From assembly GCA_003973375.1 (NCBI GenBank), contig QNYL01000107.1:1-16523 (forward strand): a DNA stretch of 16,523 nucleotides, given 5' to 3'. Within the stretch, counting starts at the first letter, position 1; the number at the start of each line of letters is the position of its first letter. The notes beneath the pieces were generated by a model. The model ran no database searches. It was not told the origin of the DNA and saw only the letters and a list, made by a program, of their open reading frames with translations. The translations under genes were made by a program, and so were the position numbers. Positions 1 to 8,975 of this stretch are shown piece by piece. This DNA comes from Flavobacteriia bacterium (GTDB lineage: Bacteria > Bacteroidota > Bacteroidia > Flavobacteriales > Flavobacteriaceae).

Positions 1-322
1 CCAGTTCCTCAGGAGATAATTTTGAGAGAATGGTATTAAGGTTTTTTCTCATATCCTTTGAAAGTACAGTCAGATCATTGCCCACAAATTCCATTTGCTG
101 ATTATTCTTTTCCTGTAAAGAACTGATCTTGGCGTTGTAAGCATCAACTCTTTTTTCAATAATATTAAATCTGGCTTCAAGTTCTTCCTTTTCCATAGTG
201 GTTTTTTGCAGCTGTCCCCTTGTATCGGTCAGGTCTTGTTCCAGTGCGGCATATTTTTTACTTGAAACACAAGAACTGAGAATTACTGTTAATACAAGCA
301 GGGTGATAATTTTTTTTGACAT
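1..322 (-). CDS. OmpA-type outer-membrane lipoprotein, N-terminal part (cut by window start)
   Basis: The reading frame starts at the ATG complementary to 320-322 and runs off the window start after 107 codons, so only the N-terminus is visible. It begins with a lipoprotein signal: two lysines, a hydrophobic stretch, and a lipobox LSSC with the modified cysteine at residue 18. The mature part opens with SSKKYAALEQDL and continues as a charged, heptad-like region (about residues 25-85) that probably forms a coiled coil. This layout fits flavobacterial lipoproteins that carry a C-terminal OmpA peptidoglycan-binding domain, but that domain would lie outside the window. The protein is expected at the outer membrane, facing the periplasm. 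The gene follows gltD on the same strand but is separated from it by a strong hairpin, so it is probably transcribed on its own. I see no clear promoter in 323-450. Confidence 0.75.
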   Translation of the reverse strand, partial: MSKKIITLLVLTVILSSCVSSKKYAALEQDLTDTRGQLQKTTMEKEELEARFNIIEKRVDAYNAKISSLQEKNNQQMEFVGNDLTVLSKDMRKNLNTILSKLSPEEL

Positions 323-451
323 AATATTTTTTTTAATGTTAGTGAAAATTTAATTTAATGCAGTAAAAATAAAAACCGAATCTAAAGGCTTTCTTAAGAT
401 GAGTGAAATAGTTGAGAAAAACACTGAATTTTCACCTGTCCGGTTAAAGAA

Positions 452-481
452 AAAAGGATCTGAAATAATTCAGATCCTTTT
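452..481 (-). terminator. Intrinsic terminator of the gltBD operon
   Basis: A perfect 13-bp stem (452-464 with 469-481) closes a 4-base loop, ATAA. On the minus strand the stem ends in a run of T, followed by more T-rich sequence. It lies 27 bases past the gltD stop codon. Because the stem starts with A and ends with T, it could also stop transcription coming from the other direction. Confidence 0.8.
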
Positions 482-507
482 AAAATAGATGGAAGTGACC
501 TACTTTG

Positions 508-1965
508 TTAAACTCCCGGCAGATCACCATTATTTTTTGTAGGCAGATAACTTTTTCCCATCAGGAAGATATCAACTTCCCGGGCAGCCTCTCTTCCTTC
601 GCTGATCGCCCATACAATTAATGACTGTCCGCGATGCATATCCCCGGCAGTAAATATACGGGGGTTGTTGGTTTGATAATGCTCTGCTTTATAATTTCCT
701 CTTTCATCCAGATTGAGTCCCAGTTGTTCGCTTAATGTGGTTTCCGGTCCCGTAAATCCAAGTGCCAACAGAGCAAGATCACAAGGCCATATTTTTTCAG
801 TACCTTCTTTTTCAATCAATTGAGGCCTTTTTCCGGGAATCTTTTTCCATTCAACTTCAACGGTTTTAATAGCTTTTAGCCGGCCTTCCTGATCTGATAT
901 GAATTCTTTGGTAAGAATAGACCAGTATCTTTTGCATCCTTCCTTATGCGAAGAAGATGTTTTAAGTTGAAGAGGATAGTATGGCCATGGAGTTGATTCA
1001 CTTCTTTTCTGAGGTGGTTTTGGCATGATCTCAAAATTGGTTACAGATCTGGCTCCCTGACGGTTAGCAGTACCAACACAATCGGAACCCGTATCTCCTC
1101 CACCAATTACAATAACATCTTTATCTGTAGCAGATATTTCTTCATCCGTAACAGCTTTGTCAAAAAGTCGTTTGGTTTGTTGACTCAGATAATCCATAGC
1201 TTGATAAACCCCTTTACTTTCAACGCCCTTTACAGGAAGACTTCTTCTTTGGGTTGAACCACCACTTAAGATCACAGCGTCAAATTTATCAAGTTCTTCA
1301 ACTGGATAGTTTTTTCCTACATGGGTATTAGTTTTAAAAATGATGCCTTCGGCTTTTAAGATATCAACTCTTCGATCGATAACTCTTTTTTCCAGTTTAA
1401 AATTGGGGATTCCATAACGAAGAAGACCACCAATCTCATCATCTCTTTCAAAAACAGTTACGGTATGTCCGGCTCTGTTCAATTGTTGAGCAGCAGCAAG
1501 TCCGGCAGGACCTGATCCGATCACGGCAACACTTTTATCTGTTCTGATCTTTGGGGGCTGGGGAACGATCCATCCCTTCTCAAAACCTTTTTCAACAATA
1601 CTTTTTTCAATGTTCTCAATTGATACCGGGTCTTCAATGATTCCCAGAACACAGGCTTTTTCACACGGTGCAGGACATAATCTGCCAGTAAATTCTGGAT
1701 AATTATTGGTGGAATGCAAGATCGTCAGTGCTTCTTTCCATTTCCCCCGGTAGATAAGATCATTAAAATCGGGGATGAGATTGCCTAACGGACATCCGCT
1801 GTGGCAAAACGGAACACCACAATCCATACAACGTGCTCCCTGTTCTTTTATTTTTTTTTCTGGTAAGGGCACTGTAAATTCATCAAAATTCCTGATCCTT
1901 TTTATTACAGGAAGATTCATTTCGTTTGCTCTGTCTATTTCTAAAAATCCGGTTATTTTTCCCAT
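508..1965 (-). CDS. gltD: Glutamate synthase, small (beta) subunit
   Basis: This is the small subunit of NADPH-type glutamate synthase. It takes electrons from NAD(P)H through FAD and iron-sulfur clusters and passes them to GltB. The N-terminal adrenodoxin-reductase-like helical domain (about 1-140) carries the cysteine pattern expected for [4Fe-4S] binding: Cys46, 49, 54 and 58, then Cys97, 101 and 105. A first dinucleotide fold with GSGPAG at 150-155 binds FAD. A second one, with GGGDTGSDC at 288-296, should bind NAD(P)H. The FAD-contacting motif IFTAGD lies at 437-442. The length of 485 residues is normal for the family. The start lies 23 bases after the gltB stop codon, so the two form an operon, gltB first. 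The gene ends just before a hairpin terminator. Nothing is missing. Confidence 0.97.
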   Translation of the reverse strand: MGKITGFLEIDRANEMNLPVIKRIRNFDEFTVPLPEKKIKEQGARCMDCGVPFCHSGCPLGNLIPDFNDLIYRGKWKEALTILHSTNNYPEFTGRLCPAPCEKACVLGIIEDPVSIENIEKSIVEKGFEKGWIVPQPPKIRTDKSVAVIGSGPAGLAAAQQLNRAGHTVTVFERDDEIGGLLRYGIPNFKLEKRVIDRRVDILKAEGIIFKTNTHVGKNYPVEELDKFDAVILSGGSTQRRSLPVKGVESKGVYQAMDYLSQQTKRLFDKAVTDEEISATDKDVIVIGGGDTGSDCVGTANRQGARSVTNFEIMPKPPQKRSESTPWPYYPLQLKTSSSHKEGCKRYWSILTKEFISDQEGRLKAIKTVEVEWKKIPGKRPQLIEKEGTEKIWPCDLALLALGFTGPETTLSEQLGLNLDERGNYKAEHYQTNNPRIFTAGDMHRGQSLIVWAISEGREAAREVDIFLMGKSYLPTKNNGDLPGV

Positions 1966-1988
1966 TATTCTCTCTTTTGATGAATTGA

Positions 1989-4900
1989 TTATTTTAAAAG
2001 GTCTTGTTTCTCTGCTTCAACCCTTTCCAGGGCTTTCTTATATTCTACAGGCATGATCTTTACAAAATGTTCAATTTCATTATCCCAGTTATTCAATATT
2101 TCAATGGCTCTTTCACTTTCTGTATGATGATAATGATCCTGAATCAACTCAAACAATTCTGTCTTATCTTTTTTTGATATCTCTTCAAAATTGACCATCT
2201 CCATATTACAGCGTCCATTTCTGAAGGAAGCATCCGGATCATATATATAGGCAATACCACCACTCATACCTGCGGCGAAATTTCTACCGGTTTTACCCAG
2301 AACAATAACTTTACCACCGGTCATATATTCACAGCCATGATCTCCAACGCCTTCAACAACAGCCGTAATCCCTGAATTTCTTACACAAAACCTTTCTCCG
2401 GCCATACCATTAATAAATGCTTTTCCGGAAACGGCTCCATAAAAACATACATTACCAATAATGATATTATCTTCTGCTTTAAAATCAGCTTTTTCAGGTT
2501 TTTTTACAATGATCTTTGCTCCAGACAAGCCTTTTCCAAGGTAATCATTACTGTTTCCTGTAAGCTTTAAAGTGATTCCTTTGGTAGCAAAGGCTCCGAA
2601 ACTCTGTCCGGCCGAACCTGTAAAATTAATCAGTAGTGTGTTTTCCGGTAAACCGTTGGCACCATATATTTTAGAGATCTCATTACTCAAGATGGCTCCT
2701 ACAGTCCGGTCAGTATTGGAAACTTTATAGTTGATATCCATTTTTTCTTTCCGGTAAATAGCAGGGTGTGCATCCAGAATGATCTTAAAATCGAGTGCAT
2801 TCTCCAGCTCATGTTGTTGTTTCTCTGTATTATGAACGGGTACATTTTTGTAATTCCCGGTTTGATACAGAATTGTAGAAAGATCAATACCTTCTGCTTT
2901 ATACTGGTCGATGGCCTTATTAACATCGATCTTTTGAGATTGGCCTACCATTTCATTTATGGTTCTGAATCCAAGGTCAGCCATGATCGCTCTTAATTCT
3001 TCTGCAATGAAATACATAAAATTGATTACATGTTCAGGAGTACCTTTAAAATTCTTTCTCAGCTCAGGATCCTGTGTGGCAATACCTACAGGGCAGGTAT
3101 TTAAATGGCATTTTCTCATCATGATACAACCTGATGCAACCAAAGGAGCTGTGGCGAAACCAAATTCCTCGGCACCGAGTAAGCAGGCAATGGCTACATC
3201 TCTTCCGGTTTTTAGTTGTCCGTCGCATTCCAGAACCACTCTGCTTCTCAGATTATTCAATACCAGTGTCTGCTGTGCCTCGGCGAGTCCGAGTTCCCAG
3301 GGCAGTCCGGCATGTTTTAAAGAAGTGAGCGGTGAAGCACCGGTACCACCGTCATAACCCGAGATCAGAATCACATCGGCTTTGGCCTTGGCAACACCGG
3401 AAGCAATGGTTCCAACGCCCACCTCAGAGACCAGTTTAACATTGATCCTCGCCTCACGGTTGGCACTTTTTAAATCGAAGATCAATTGTGAAAGATCTTC
3501 AATAGAATAAATATCATGGTGTGGGGGAGGAGAGATCAGTCCTACATAAGGAGTTGAATTTCTTACTTCGGCAATCCATGGAAAAACTTTTTCTCCGGGT
3601 AATTGCCCTCCCTCACCGGGTTTGGCTCCCTGAGCCATTTTAATCTGGATCTCTTTGGCATTGGTAAGGTAATTACTGGTTACCCCAAATCTACCCGAGG
3701 CCACCTGTTTGATGGCACTGTTACGGCTGTCACCGTTCAGATCACGTCTGAAACGATTTTTATCTTCTCCGCCTTCGCCCGAATTACTTTTCCCGCCAAT
3801 ACGATTCATAGCAATGGCAAGATTCTCATGAGCTTCCTTACTGATAGATCCGTACGACATGGCACCGGTCTTAAATCGTTTTACGATTTCTGTCCAGGGC
3901 TCAACTTCATCGATCGGGATCGGATTGAGATTTTTAAACTCAAAAAGTCCGCGTAAGGTCATCAGGTTCTTACTCTGTTCATTGACCATTGCAGAATACT
4001 TCTTGTAACTTGTTTTGTCATTACTCCTTACAGCCTGTTGTAATTTGGCAACTGTTGTAGGATTGAACATATGTTTTTCGCCATTTCTTCTCCAGCGATA
4101 ATTTCCTCCTATATCAATCTTCAGATTTCCCGGAATATCATCCTTAAAAAAGGCAAGTTTATGCAATCTGGAAATTTCTCTTTCGATTTCATATAAGCCA
4201 ATACCTTCAATTCTTGAGGGTGTGTGAGGAAAGTATTTATTGATAAACTTGGATTTTAAACCGAGTGCTTCAAAGATCTGGGACGCACGATATGAATGGA
4301 GTGTTGAGATCCCCACCTTATTCATAATTTTTAGAATTCCTTTTCCTACAGCTTTGTTGTAATTATGAACTGCAGTTTGTGCATTTATATGGATATTTTC
4401 GTCTTCACTGACTTTATTCCGGATGATCTCATTGACCATATACGGATTGATAGCACTGGCACCATAGCCGAATAAAATAGCAAAGTGATGGGGTTCGCGA
4501 GGTTCAGCCGACTCAACGATGATACCAAATTTTGATCTTTTTTTGGTTTTGTTCAAAGAATGATGCAGGTAGGATGTGGCCAGTAAAGCAGGGATCGGCG
4601 CTTTTGAACGGCTGGTTCCACGGTCGCTTAAGATGATGATATTGTATCCTTGATCAATAGCTTTTTCTGCCTGAATAATGATGTTATCCAAAGCTTTTTC
4701 CAGGGCATTTAAACCTTTCTGGACTTCATAAAGCATGGGGATAACTTTAGATTTAAAATCGGGGTGATCAAGATTCTTAACTTTAAACAGGTCTTTATTA
4801 GAGATAATCGGATTTTTTATCTTGATCTTTTTGCAGTGTTCCGGACTGATATTCAGTAGGTTTCTGTCTTCGCCAATGGCCAGGCTGATATCGGTTACAA

Positions 4901-6500
4901 TTTCTTCCCTGATTCCGTCAAGCGGAGGATTGGTTACCTGTGCAAAAAGCTGTTTAAAATAATTGTAAAGAGATTGTGGCTTGTCTGATAAAATGGCAAG
5001 TGGCGTATCTGTTCCCATAGATCCGATGGCCTCTTTTCCGTTTTTTAACATCGGCTCTATAATGGTATTGATATCTTCTAAAGTATAACCAAATAATCTT
5101 TTACGTTTTTCAAGGGAAGTTTTCTCCCTGGGATTCTCTTTTAGTGTACTTTTGATATGATCAAGAGGTAAAAGGTATTCATCTATCCATTTACGATATG
5201 GATGTTTAGACGTGATCTTTTCTTTGATCTCCTCATCTTCAATGATACGGCCTTCATTCATATCAACCAGAAACATTTTACCGGGTTCGAGACGACCGTA
5301 ACGTACAACGTTTTCGGGTTTGATATCAAGAACCCCAGTTTCCGATGACATAACTACATAGCCATTTTTGGTGATGGTATATCTCGAAGGTCTTAATCCG
5401 TTCCTGTCAAGAACAGCCCCTATAAAGTTACCATCTGTAAAAGGTACAGAAGCAGGACCGTCCCAAGGTTCCATTACGCAGGAATTGTATTCGTAGAAAG
5501 CCTTTTTATTATCGGGCATTGTTTCATCTTTTTCCCATGCTTCGGGAACCAGCATCATCATAACTTCCGGCAGTGTTCTTCCGCTGATCAGCAGTAATTC
5601 AACTACCATATCCATAGAGGCAGAATCAGACTTTCCTTTTAAAATGATCGGGAAAAGTGCTTCTATATCTTCCGTATCTAAAAGATCACTTTTTAACAAT
5701 TCTTCCCGGGCACCCATCCTGCTGATGTTTCCGCGCAACGTATTGATCTCTCCGTTGTGACACATATATCTGAAGGGTTGTGCAAGATCCCAGGTGGGGG
5801 CGGTATTTGTAGAAAAACGCTGATGCACCAGGGCAAGCCGGGTAACCAAATCTTCATCTGAGAGATCACTGTAATAATTTCTGATATCTTCAGGGATCAA
5901 TAAACCCTTATAGATCATTGTAGTGGTTGAAAAGCTTGGCAGATAGAACTGATATCCTTTTTCAAGTTTTGCATTGATAATTTTATGTTCTGCAATTTTT
6001 CGTGCCATATATATTTTGGCATTAAAATGCTCCAGATCCATTTTCGGATCTTTTTTACCCGCAAAAACCTGTTTAACAACCGGTTCATTCTTTTTAGCTA
6101 TTTCTCCAAGATGTTCTGAGTTTACAGGTACATCTCTCCATCCGAGGATCTCCAGCCCCTGATTGAGTATTTCTTTTTCAAGAATGTCTATACAATATTT
6201 ACTTTGATTTTTGTTTTGTGGTAAAAAAACCATTCCTACTGCATATTCTTTTGGTTCCGGCAGATCGAAATCACATACTTTTTTAAAAAATTTATGAGGT
6301 ATGTCAATAAGCAATCCGGCACCATCACCTGTTTTTCCATCAGCACTAACGGCACCTCTGTGTTCTAATTTGATCAGTATTTCCAAAGCATCGTGAATAA
6401 TGCTGTGGGTACGTTCACCATTCAGGCTGCAGATAAATCCTGCGCCACAATTCTCATGTTCAAATTCCGGTAAATAAAGTCCTTGTTTTTCGTAAATCAT
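1989..6500 (-). CDS. gltB: Glutamate synthase, large (alpha) subunit
   Basis: This is the large subunit of glutamate synthase. It hydrolyses glutamine, channels the ammonia to 2-oxoglutarate, and forms two glutamates. The N-terminal class II glutamine amidotransferase domain (about 18-420) begins at Cys18 in the motif ENCGAGF. Cys18 is the expected nucleophile, exposed after removal of a 17-residue propeptide. A central linker domain follows (about 460-760), then the FMN-binding synthase domain (about 820-1200), which includes [10 protein letters not shown] near residue 880. The [3Fe-4S] cysteines are Cys1125, Cys1131 and Cys1136 (C-x5-C-x4-C). The C-terminal GXGXG beta-helix domain occupies about 1290-1470. 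At 1503 residues it is full length, and it leads the gltBD operon. Ferredoxin-type GltB is similar in layout, but the adjacent gltD indicates the bacterial NAD(P)H enzyme. Confidence 0.97.
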   Translation of the reverse strand: MIYEKQGLYLPEFEHENCGAGFICSLNGERTHSIIHDALEILIKLEHRGAVSADGKTGDGAGLLIDIPHKFFKKVCDFDLPEPKEYAVGMVFLPQNKNQSKYCIDILEKEILNQGLEILGWRDVPVNSEHLGEIAKKNEPVVKQVFAGKKDPKMDLEHFNAKIYMARKIAEHKIINAKLEKGYQFYLPSFSTTTMIYKGLLIPEDIRNYYSDLSDEDLVTRLALVHQRFSTNTAPTWDLAQPFRYMCHNGEINTLRGNISRMGAREELLKSDLLDTEDIEALFPIILKGKSDSASMDMVVELLLISGRTLPEVMMMLVPEAWEKDETMPDNKKAFYEYNSCVMEPWDGPASVPFTDGNFIGAVLDRNGLRPSRYTITKNGYVVMSSETGVLDIKPENVVRYGRLEPGKMFLVDMNEGRIIEDEEIKEKITSKHPYRKWIDEYLLPLDHIKSTLKENPREKTSLEKRKRLFGYTLEDINTIIEPMLKNGKEAIGSMGTDTPLAILSDKPQSLYNYFKQLFAQVTNPPLDGIREEIVTDISLAIGEDRNLLNISPEHCKKIKIKNPIISNKDLFKVKNLDHPDFKSKVIPMLYEVQKGLNALEKALDNIIIQAEKAIDQGYNIIILSDRGTSRSKAPIPALLATSYLHHSLNKTKKRSKFGIIVESAEPREPHHFAILFGYGASAINPYMVNEIIRNKVSEDENIHINAQTAVHNYNKAVGKGILKIMNKVGISTLHSYRASQIFEALGLKSKFINKYFPHTPSRIEGIGLYEIEREISRLHKLAFFKDDIPGNLKIDIGGNYRWRRNGEKHMFNPTTVAKLQQAVRSNDKTSYKKYSAMVNEQSKNLMTLRGLFEFKNLNPIPIDEVEPWTEIVKRFKTGAMSYGSISKEAHENLAIAMNRIGGKSNSGEGGEDKNRFRRDLNGDSRNSAIKQVASGRFGVTSNYLTNAKEIQIKMAQGAKPGEGGQLPGEKVFPWIAEVRNSTPYVGLISPPPHHDIYSIEDLSQLIFDLKSANREARINVKLVSEVGVGTIASGVAKAKADVILISGYDGGTGASPLTSLKHAGLPWELGLAEAQQTLVLNNLRSRVVLECDGQLKTGRDVAIACLLGAEEFGFATAPLVASGCIMMRKCHLNTCPVGIATQDPELRKNFKGTPEHVINFMYFIAEELRAIMADLGFRTINEMVGQSQKIDVNKAIDQYKAEGIDLSTILYQTGNYKNVPVHNTEKQQHELENALDFKIILDAHPAIYRKEKMDINYKVSNTDRTVGAILSNEISKIYGANGLPENTLLINFTGSAGQSFGAFATKGITLKLTGNSNDYLGKGLSGAKIIVKKPEKADFKAEDNIIIGNVCFYGAVSGKAFINGMAGERFCVRNSGITAVVEGVGDHGCEYMTGGKVIVLGKTGRNFAAGMSGGIAYIYDPDASFRNGRCNMEMVNFEEISKKDKTELFELIQDHYHHTESERAIEILNNWDNEIEHFVKIMPVEYKKALERVEAEKQDLLK

Positions 6501-6517
6501 ATAATATAAAATATGTA

Positions 6518-6525
6518 CAAAAATA
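6518..6525 (-). promoter_or_regulatory. Possible -7 promoter element of gltBD
   Basis: On the minus strand this reads TATTTTTG, an exact match to the Bacteroidota -7 consensus TAnnTTTG. It sits 17 bases from the gltB start, which would leave a very short leader. I see no TTTG or TTG at the usual -33 distance, so the call is tentative. Sequence this AT-rich yields such matches by chance fairly often. Confidence 0.3.
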
Positions 6526-6590
6526 GTTAAAAAGATAAAAAATGCGTAATTATATTATAAATTAAATATGTTAAAAGAGAATATGATAAA

Positions 6591-6764
6591 AAACAGGTGT
6601 AAATAATTAAAAAAATTTAATGGAAGCTTGTTATTATCAAATAAATGACAATAAAAAATTAAAAATTCTGAAAAATGACTGTTTTTTATATAACATTGCC
6701 TGATTTTGCAGGGTTACAAAATAAAAACCTGGGTTATAGGCTTATTAACAGGTAAAAAACAGGT
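6591..6764. repeat. Three AACAGGT direct repeats in the gltB upstream spacer
   Basis: The spacer between cbpM and gltB (6501-6792) holds no gene and is very AT-rich. AACAGGT occurs in it at 6592-6598, 6747-6753 and 6758-6764. The last two start 11 bases apart, about one helical turn. A related inverted-type sequence, AACCTGGGTT, lies at 6726-6735. The copies stand out because the rest of the spacer has few G or C bases. They could be binding sites for a regulator of gltBD, but no function can be read from the sequence. I see no convincing terminator for cbpM here. Confidence 0.4.
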
Positions 6765-6792
6765 GGTAAGTAAAATAATAGATAAAAAAAGA

Positions 6793-7083
6793 TTATTCGT
6801 ACAGATCCAGTTTATTCTTGTAAGTAATCAGTTCATTTTGAAGTTTATCTATCCTGTTTAGAAGATTACAGATCACATCGATGCCCTCGAGGTTTACACC
6901 GAGTTCATCATGTAAACGAATGATCTTCTCAATATCACCAATCTTTTCTTTTTCAATAAAAGACTTCCTCTCAATGGTTGTAATTTTGATAAGTCCATAA
7001 TCATTGAGTGATTCTATAAAAGAAGTCTTTACTTCATAGATATTACATAATTCATTTACCGGAATCAGATCGTTTAGATTCAT
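6793..7083 (-). CDS. cbpM: Chaperone modulator CbpM, MerR-like
   Basis: A small protein of 96 residues that fits the CbpM family. In known members CbpM binds the J-domain of the co-chaperone CbpA and blocks its stimulation of DnaK. The N-terminal half (about 1-45) resembles a degenerate MerR-type winged helix: LIPVNELCNIYEV, then a recognition-helix-like stretch and GLIKITT. The C-terminal half (about 48-96) is helical and charged, with the family-typical LHDELGVNLEGIDVI at 57-71 and a final amphipathic coiled-coil segment. The E. coli protein has a similar length of about 100 residues. The start lies one base after the cbpA stop codon, so the two are co-transcribed and probably translationally coupled. 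The pairing with cbpA is the strongest support for the name. Confidence 0.9.
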   Translation of the reverse strand: MNLNDLIPVNELCNIYEVKTSFIESLNDYGLIKITTIERKSFIEKEKIGDIEKIIRLHDELGVNLEGIDVICNLLNRIDKLQNELITYKNKLDLYE

Positions 7084-7084
7084 C

Positions 7085-7987
7085 TTATCTTAATTTAGCT
7101 AGTTCTTCAAATAATTCTTTTTCTTTTTTACTCAGATTTGTAGGGATCTTGATATGATAGGTAATATAAAGATCGCCATATTGCCCTTCTTTCTTATAAA
7201 CAGGGAAACCTTTACCTTTTAATTTTACCTTGGTATTGTTCTGAGTTTCAGGTTTTACCTTAAGTTTAACCTTTCCGCTAAGGGTTTCAATAGTTATCTC
7301 GCCCCCAAGTATGGCGGTATAAAGGTCAAGATCAACAGTGGTATACAGGTTCTTGCCACCACGTTTAAATTTGGTGTGGTTGCTAATGTTAAAGGTAATG
7401 TAGAGATCTCCGTTCGGACCTCCGTTAATACCTTTTCCACCATGACCTTTTATCTTTATGGTCTGGTTGTTTTCCACTCCTGCAGGAATGGTGAGTCTTA
7501 TCTTTTTCCCGTTTACAGTTAGGGTTTGTTTGTGGGTTTTGTACACATCTTTTAGATTGAGATGCAATTGGGCATGAAAATCCTGTCCTCTGAATTTAGC
7601 CGAAGTTCTCCTGCTTCCTGCTGATGCTCTTCCGCCGAACATAGATTCGAAGAAATCGGAAAAATCCCCTTCAGAAAAACCACTTCCGGCTCCTGAATAA
7701 TACTGACTGCTACCAGTTGAATACTGCTGTTGTTGCTGTCTGGCTTTCTCATAAGCTTCTGCATGCTCCCAGTCCTTACCGTATTTGTCGTATTTTTTTC
7801 TTTTTACAGGATCACTCAATACTTCATTGGCCTCATTTATCCTTTGAAACTGTTTTTTTGCATGTTCATCATTCGGATTCACATCAGGATGGTATTTACG
7901 GGCCTGTTTTCTGTAGGCTTTTTTGATCTCCTTTTCGGAAGCATTTTTTGATATCCCAAGTATTTTATAGTAATCTATAAATTCCAT
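7085..7987 (-). CDS. cbpA: CbpA-type DnaJ co-chaperone (class B J-protein)
   Basis: A curved-DNA-binding-protein-A-like Hsp40. It delivers substrates to DnaK and stimulates its ATPase activity, in the cytoplasm. The J-domain covers about 1-70, with the essential HPD motif at 33-35. A glutamine, serine and glycine/phenylalanine-rich linker follows (about 83-125, including a QQQQQ run and FFESMFGG). Two beta-sandwich substrate-binding domains and a C-terminal dimerisation tail end in [14 protein letters not shown]. The cysteine-rich zinc finger of DnaJ itself is absent, and the protein contains no cysteine, which makes it class B and not DnaJ. The length of 300 residues is typical for CbpA. cbpM follows one base downstream. 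A sigma-54-like promoter is visible upstream at 8030-8046. E. coli CbpA also binds curved DNA, and whether this one does cannot be judged here. Confidence 0.93.
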   Translation of the reverse strand: MEFIDYYKILGISKNASEKEIKKAYRKQARKYHPDVNPNDEHAKKQFQRINEANEVLSDPVKRKKYDKYGKDWEHAEAYEKARQQQQQYSTGSSQYYSGAGSGFSEGDFSDFFESMFGGRASAGSRRTSAKFRGQDFHAQLHLNLKDVYKTHKQTLTVNGKKIRLTIPAGVENNQTIKIKGHGGKGINGGPNGDLYITFNISNHTKFKRGGKNLYTTVDLDLYTAILGGEITIETLSGKVKLKVKPETQNNTKVKLKGKGFPVYKKEGQYGDLYITYHIKIPTNLSKKEKELFEELAKLR

Positions 7988-8029
7988 ATTTTTTTAGTTC
8001 AGTTTAGTTATTAAAGGTATGATTTTAAA

Positions 8030-8070
8030 ATCAAAAAAAATGCCAAGGCCGAAATACTGACGGAATGACA
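8030..8070 (-). promoter_or_regulatory. Sigma-54-like promoter with upstream GTCA repeats, for cbpA-cbpM
   Basis: On the minus strand, 8046 down to 8030 reads TTGGCA, then eight T, then GAT. This fits the -24/-12 consensus TTGGCAcgnnnnTTGCw: GG lies at 8044-8043 and the -12 G at 8032, exactly 10 bases between the two pairs. The one key mismatch is A in place of C in the -12 GC. Transcription would start near 8020, leaving a leader of about 33 bases before cbpA. Upstream, 8070-8057 reads TGTCATTCCGTCAG: two GTCA copies 8 bases apart that could bind an activator. The elements lie in the 86-base gap between the esterase and cbpA and just reach the esterase stop codon. The match is seen directly, and use by RpoN is inferred. 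Confidence 0.5.
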
Positions 8071-8073
8071 TTT

Positions 8074-8877
8074 TTACTGATTAAAAAAGCTGTTGAAGAA
8101 GACCATATGGTATTTAATGGAATTACTCCAGTATTTCCAGTTGTGTTTTCCCGGTCTTTCACTGTAGTCGTGCGGAATTTTTTGTAATAAAAGTTTTTGG
8201 TGCAGTTCTTTATTTACTTCATAAAAGAAATCGTCTACCCCACAGTCGAAGATAAGTTTCAGATTCTTGTCTTTGGCAAGATCTGTCATATTGATCACCG
8301 TATTATTTTTCCAGTTTTCCGGATGCTCCTTATAGGTGCCCAGCCGCTTTGCGATTTTCCAGTTATTTGTAAATTTCAGAAAATTTACACCGCCGCTCAT
8401 ACTTCCGGCAGCTCCATACAGGTCGGGATGTTTAAAGGACAAATAAAAGGCTCCGTGTCCGCCCATACTTAAACCTGTAATGGCTCGTCCCTTTCTTGAA
8501 GGTATGGTGTGGTATTTCTGATCGATCGCTATGATCAGCTCTTTGGTTATATAGGTTTCGTATCTGAACTTAGGGTCTATCGGACTGTCAAAGTACCAGC
8601 TGAAAGGATCACCGTCAGGACAAACGATGATCATCTGATACTGATTGGCATAATCTATAATTTCGGGAACTTTTTTGATCCAGTTGCTGTATTTACCATA
8701 AGCACCATGTAAAAGATAAAGTACCGGATAGGTTTTGCTTTCTTTGTTGTAGGTGTCGGGCAAAATAACAACATTTTTAAGATCCTTTTGCATCGACAGG
8801 CTGAAAACCTTAAGGGTATCAACGGTTTGTGCATAGGAAAAGGATACGAAAAATAATAAAGTCAATAGAATTTTCAT
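8074..8877 (-). CDS. Secreted esterase of the esterase D / CE1-like family
   Basis: An alpha/beta-hydrolase of the putative esterase family (PF00756), which includes S-formylglutathione hydrolase, tributyrin esterase and feruloyl or acetyl-xylan esterases. I start it at the ATG at 8877, giving 267 residues. The protein then begins with a signal peptide, MKILLTLLFFVSFSYAQ, with likely cleavage after SYA. The longer frame from 8931 would put extra hydrophobic residues in front and begin inside the upstream terminator hairpin. The oxyanion-side motif LLHGAYG lies at about 55-61. The nucleophile elbow GLSMGG has Ser137, with Asp216 (in DCGVDD) and His245 (in PGKHNW) completing the triad. With no lipobox it is probably periplasmic or exported. 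The substrate cannot be named, and no polysaccharide-utilisation genes are nearby. Confidence 0.85.
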   Translation of the reverse strand: MKILLTLLFFVSFSYAQTVDTLKVFSLSMQKDLKNVVILPDTYNKESKTYPVLYLLHGAYGKYSNWIKKVPEIIDYANQYQMIIVCPDGDPFSWYFDSPIDPKFRYETYITKELIIAIDQKYHTIPSRKGRAITGLSMGGHGAFYLSFKHPDLYGAAGSMSGGVNFLKFTNNWKIAKRLGTYKEHPENWKNNTVINMTDLAKDKNLKLIFDCGVDDFFYEVNKELHQKLLLQKIPHDYSERPGKHNWKYWSNSIKYHMVFFNSFFNQ

Positions 8878-8915
8878 AAATTTGATTTGTTTAAAAGCAG
8901 AATAAAAGTAAAGAA

Positions 8916-8947
8916 AAAAGAGAAAATACAATCATATTTTCTCTTTT
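8916..8947 (-). terminator. Intrinsic terminator after the acyl-CoA dehydrogenase gene
   Basis: A perfect 13-bp stem (8916-8928 with 8935-8947) encloses the 6-base loop CAATCA. The arms are nearly all A and T, with a GAG/CTC core. On the minus strand it is followed by a T-rich stretch. It lies 28 bases past the stop codon of the acyl-CoA dehydrogenase and upstream of the esterase start. Confidence 0.65.
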
Positions 8948-8975
8948 CCTTTATAAATATATTTTTGGTTCGCAT

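Noticed and set aside
2959..3357. A 132-codon open frame on the plus strand opposite gltB
   Set aside because: It lies entirely within the conserved FMN and iron-sulfur region of gltB, shows no family features, and has no regulatory context.
6665..6735. Terminator for cbpM around CCTG...CAGG
   Set aside because: The possible stems are 4-5 bp, without a proper T run on the minus strand.
8041..8048. GCC-AA-GGC mini-hairpin followed by a T tract as a terminator for the esterase
   Set aside because: The stem would be only 3 bp with a 2-base loop, which cannot form stably. The -24/-12 promoter reading explains the same bases better.
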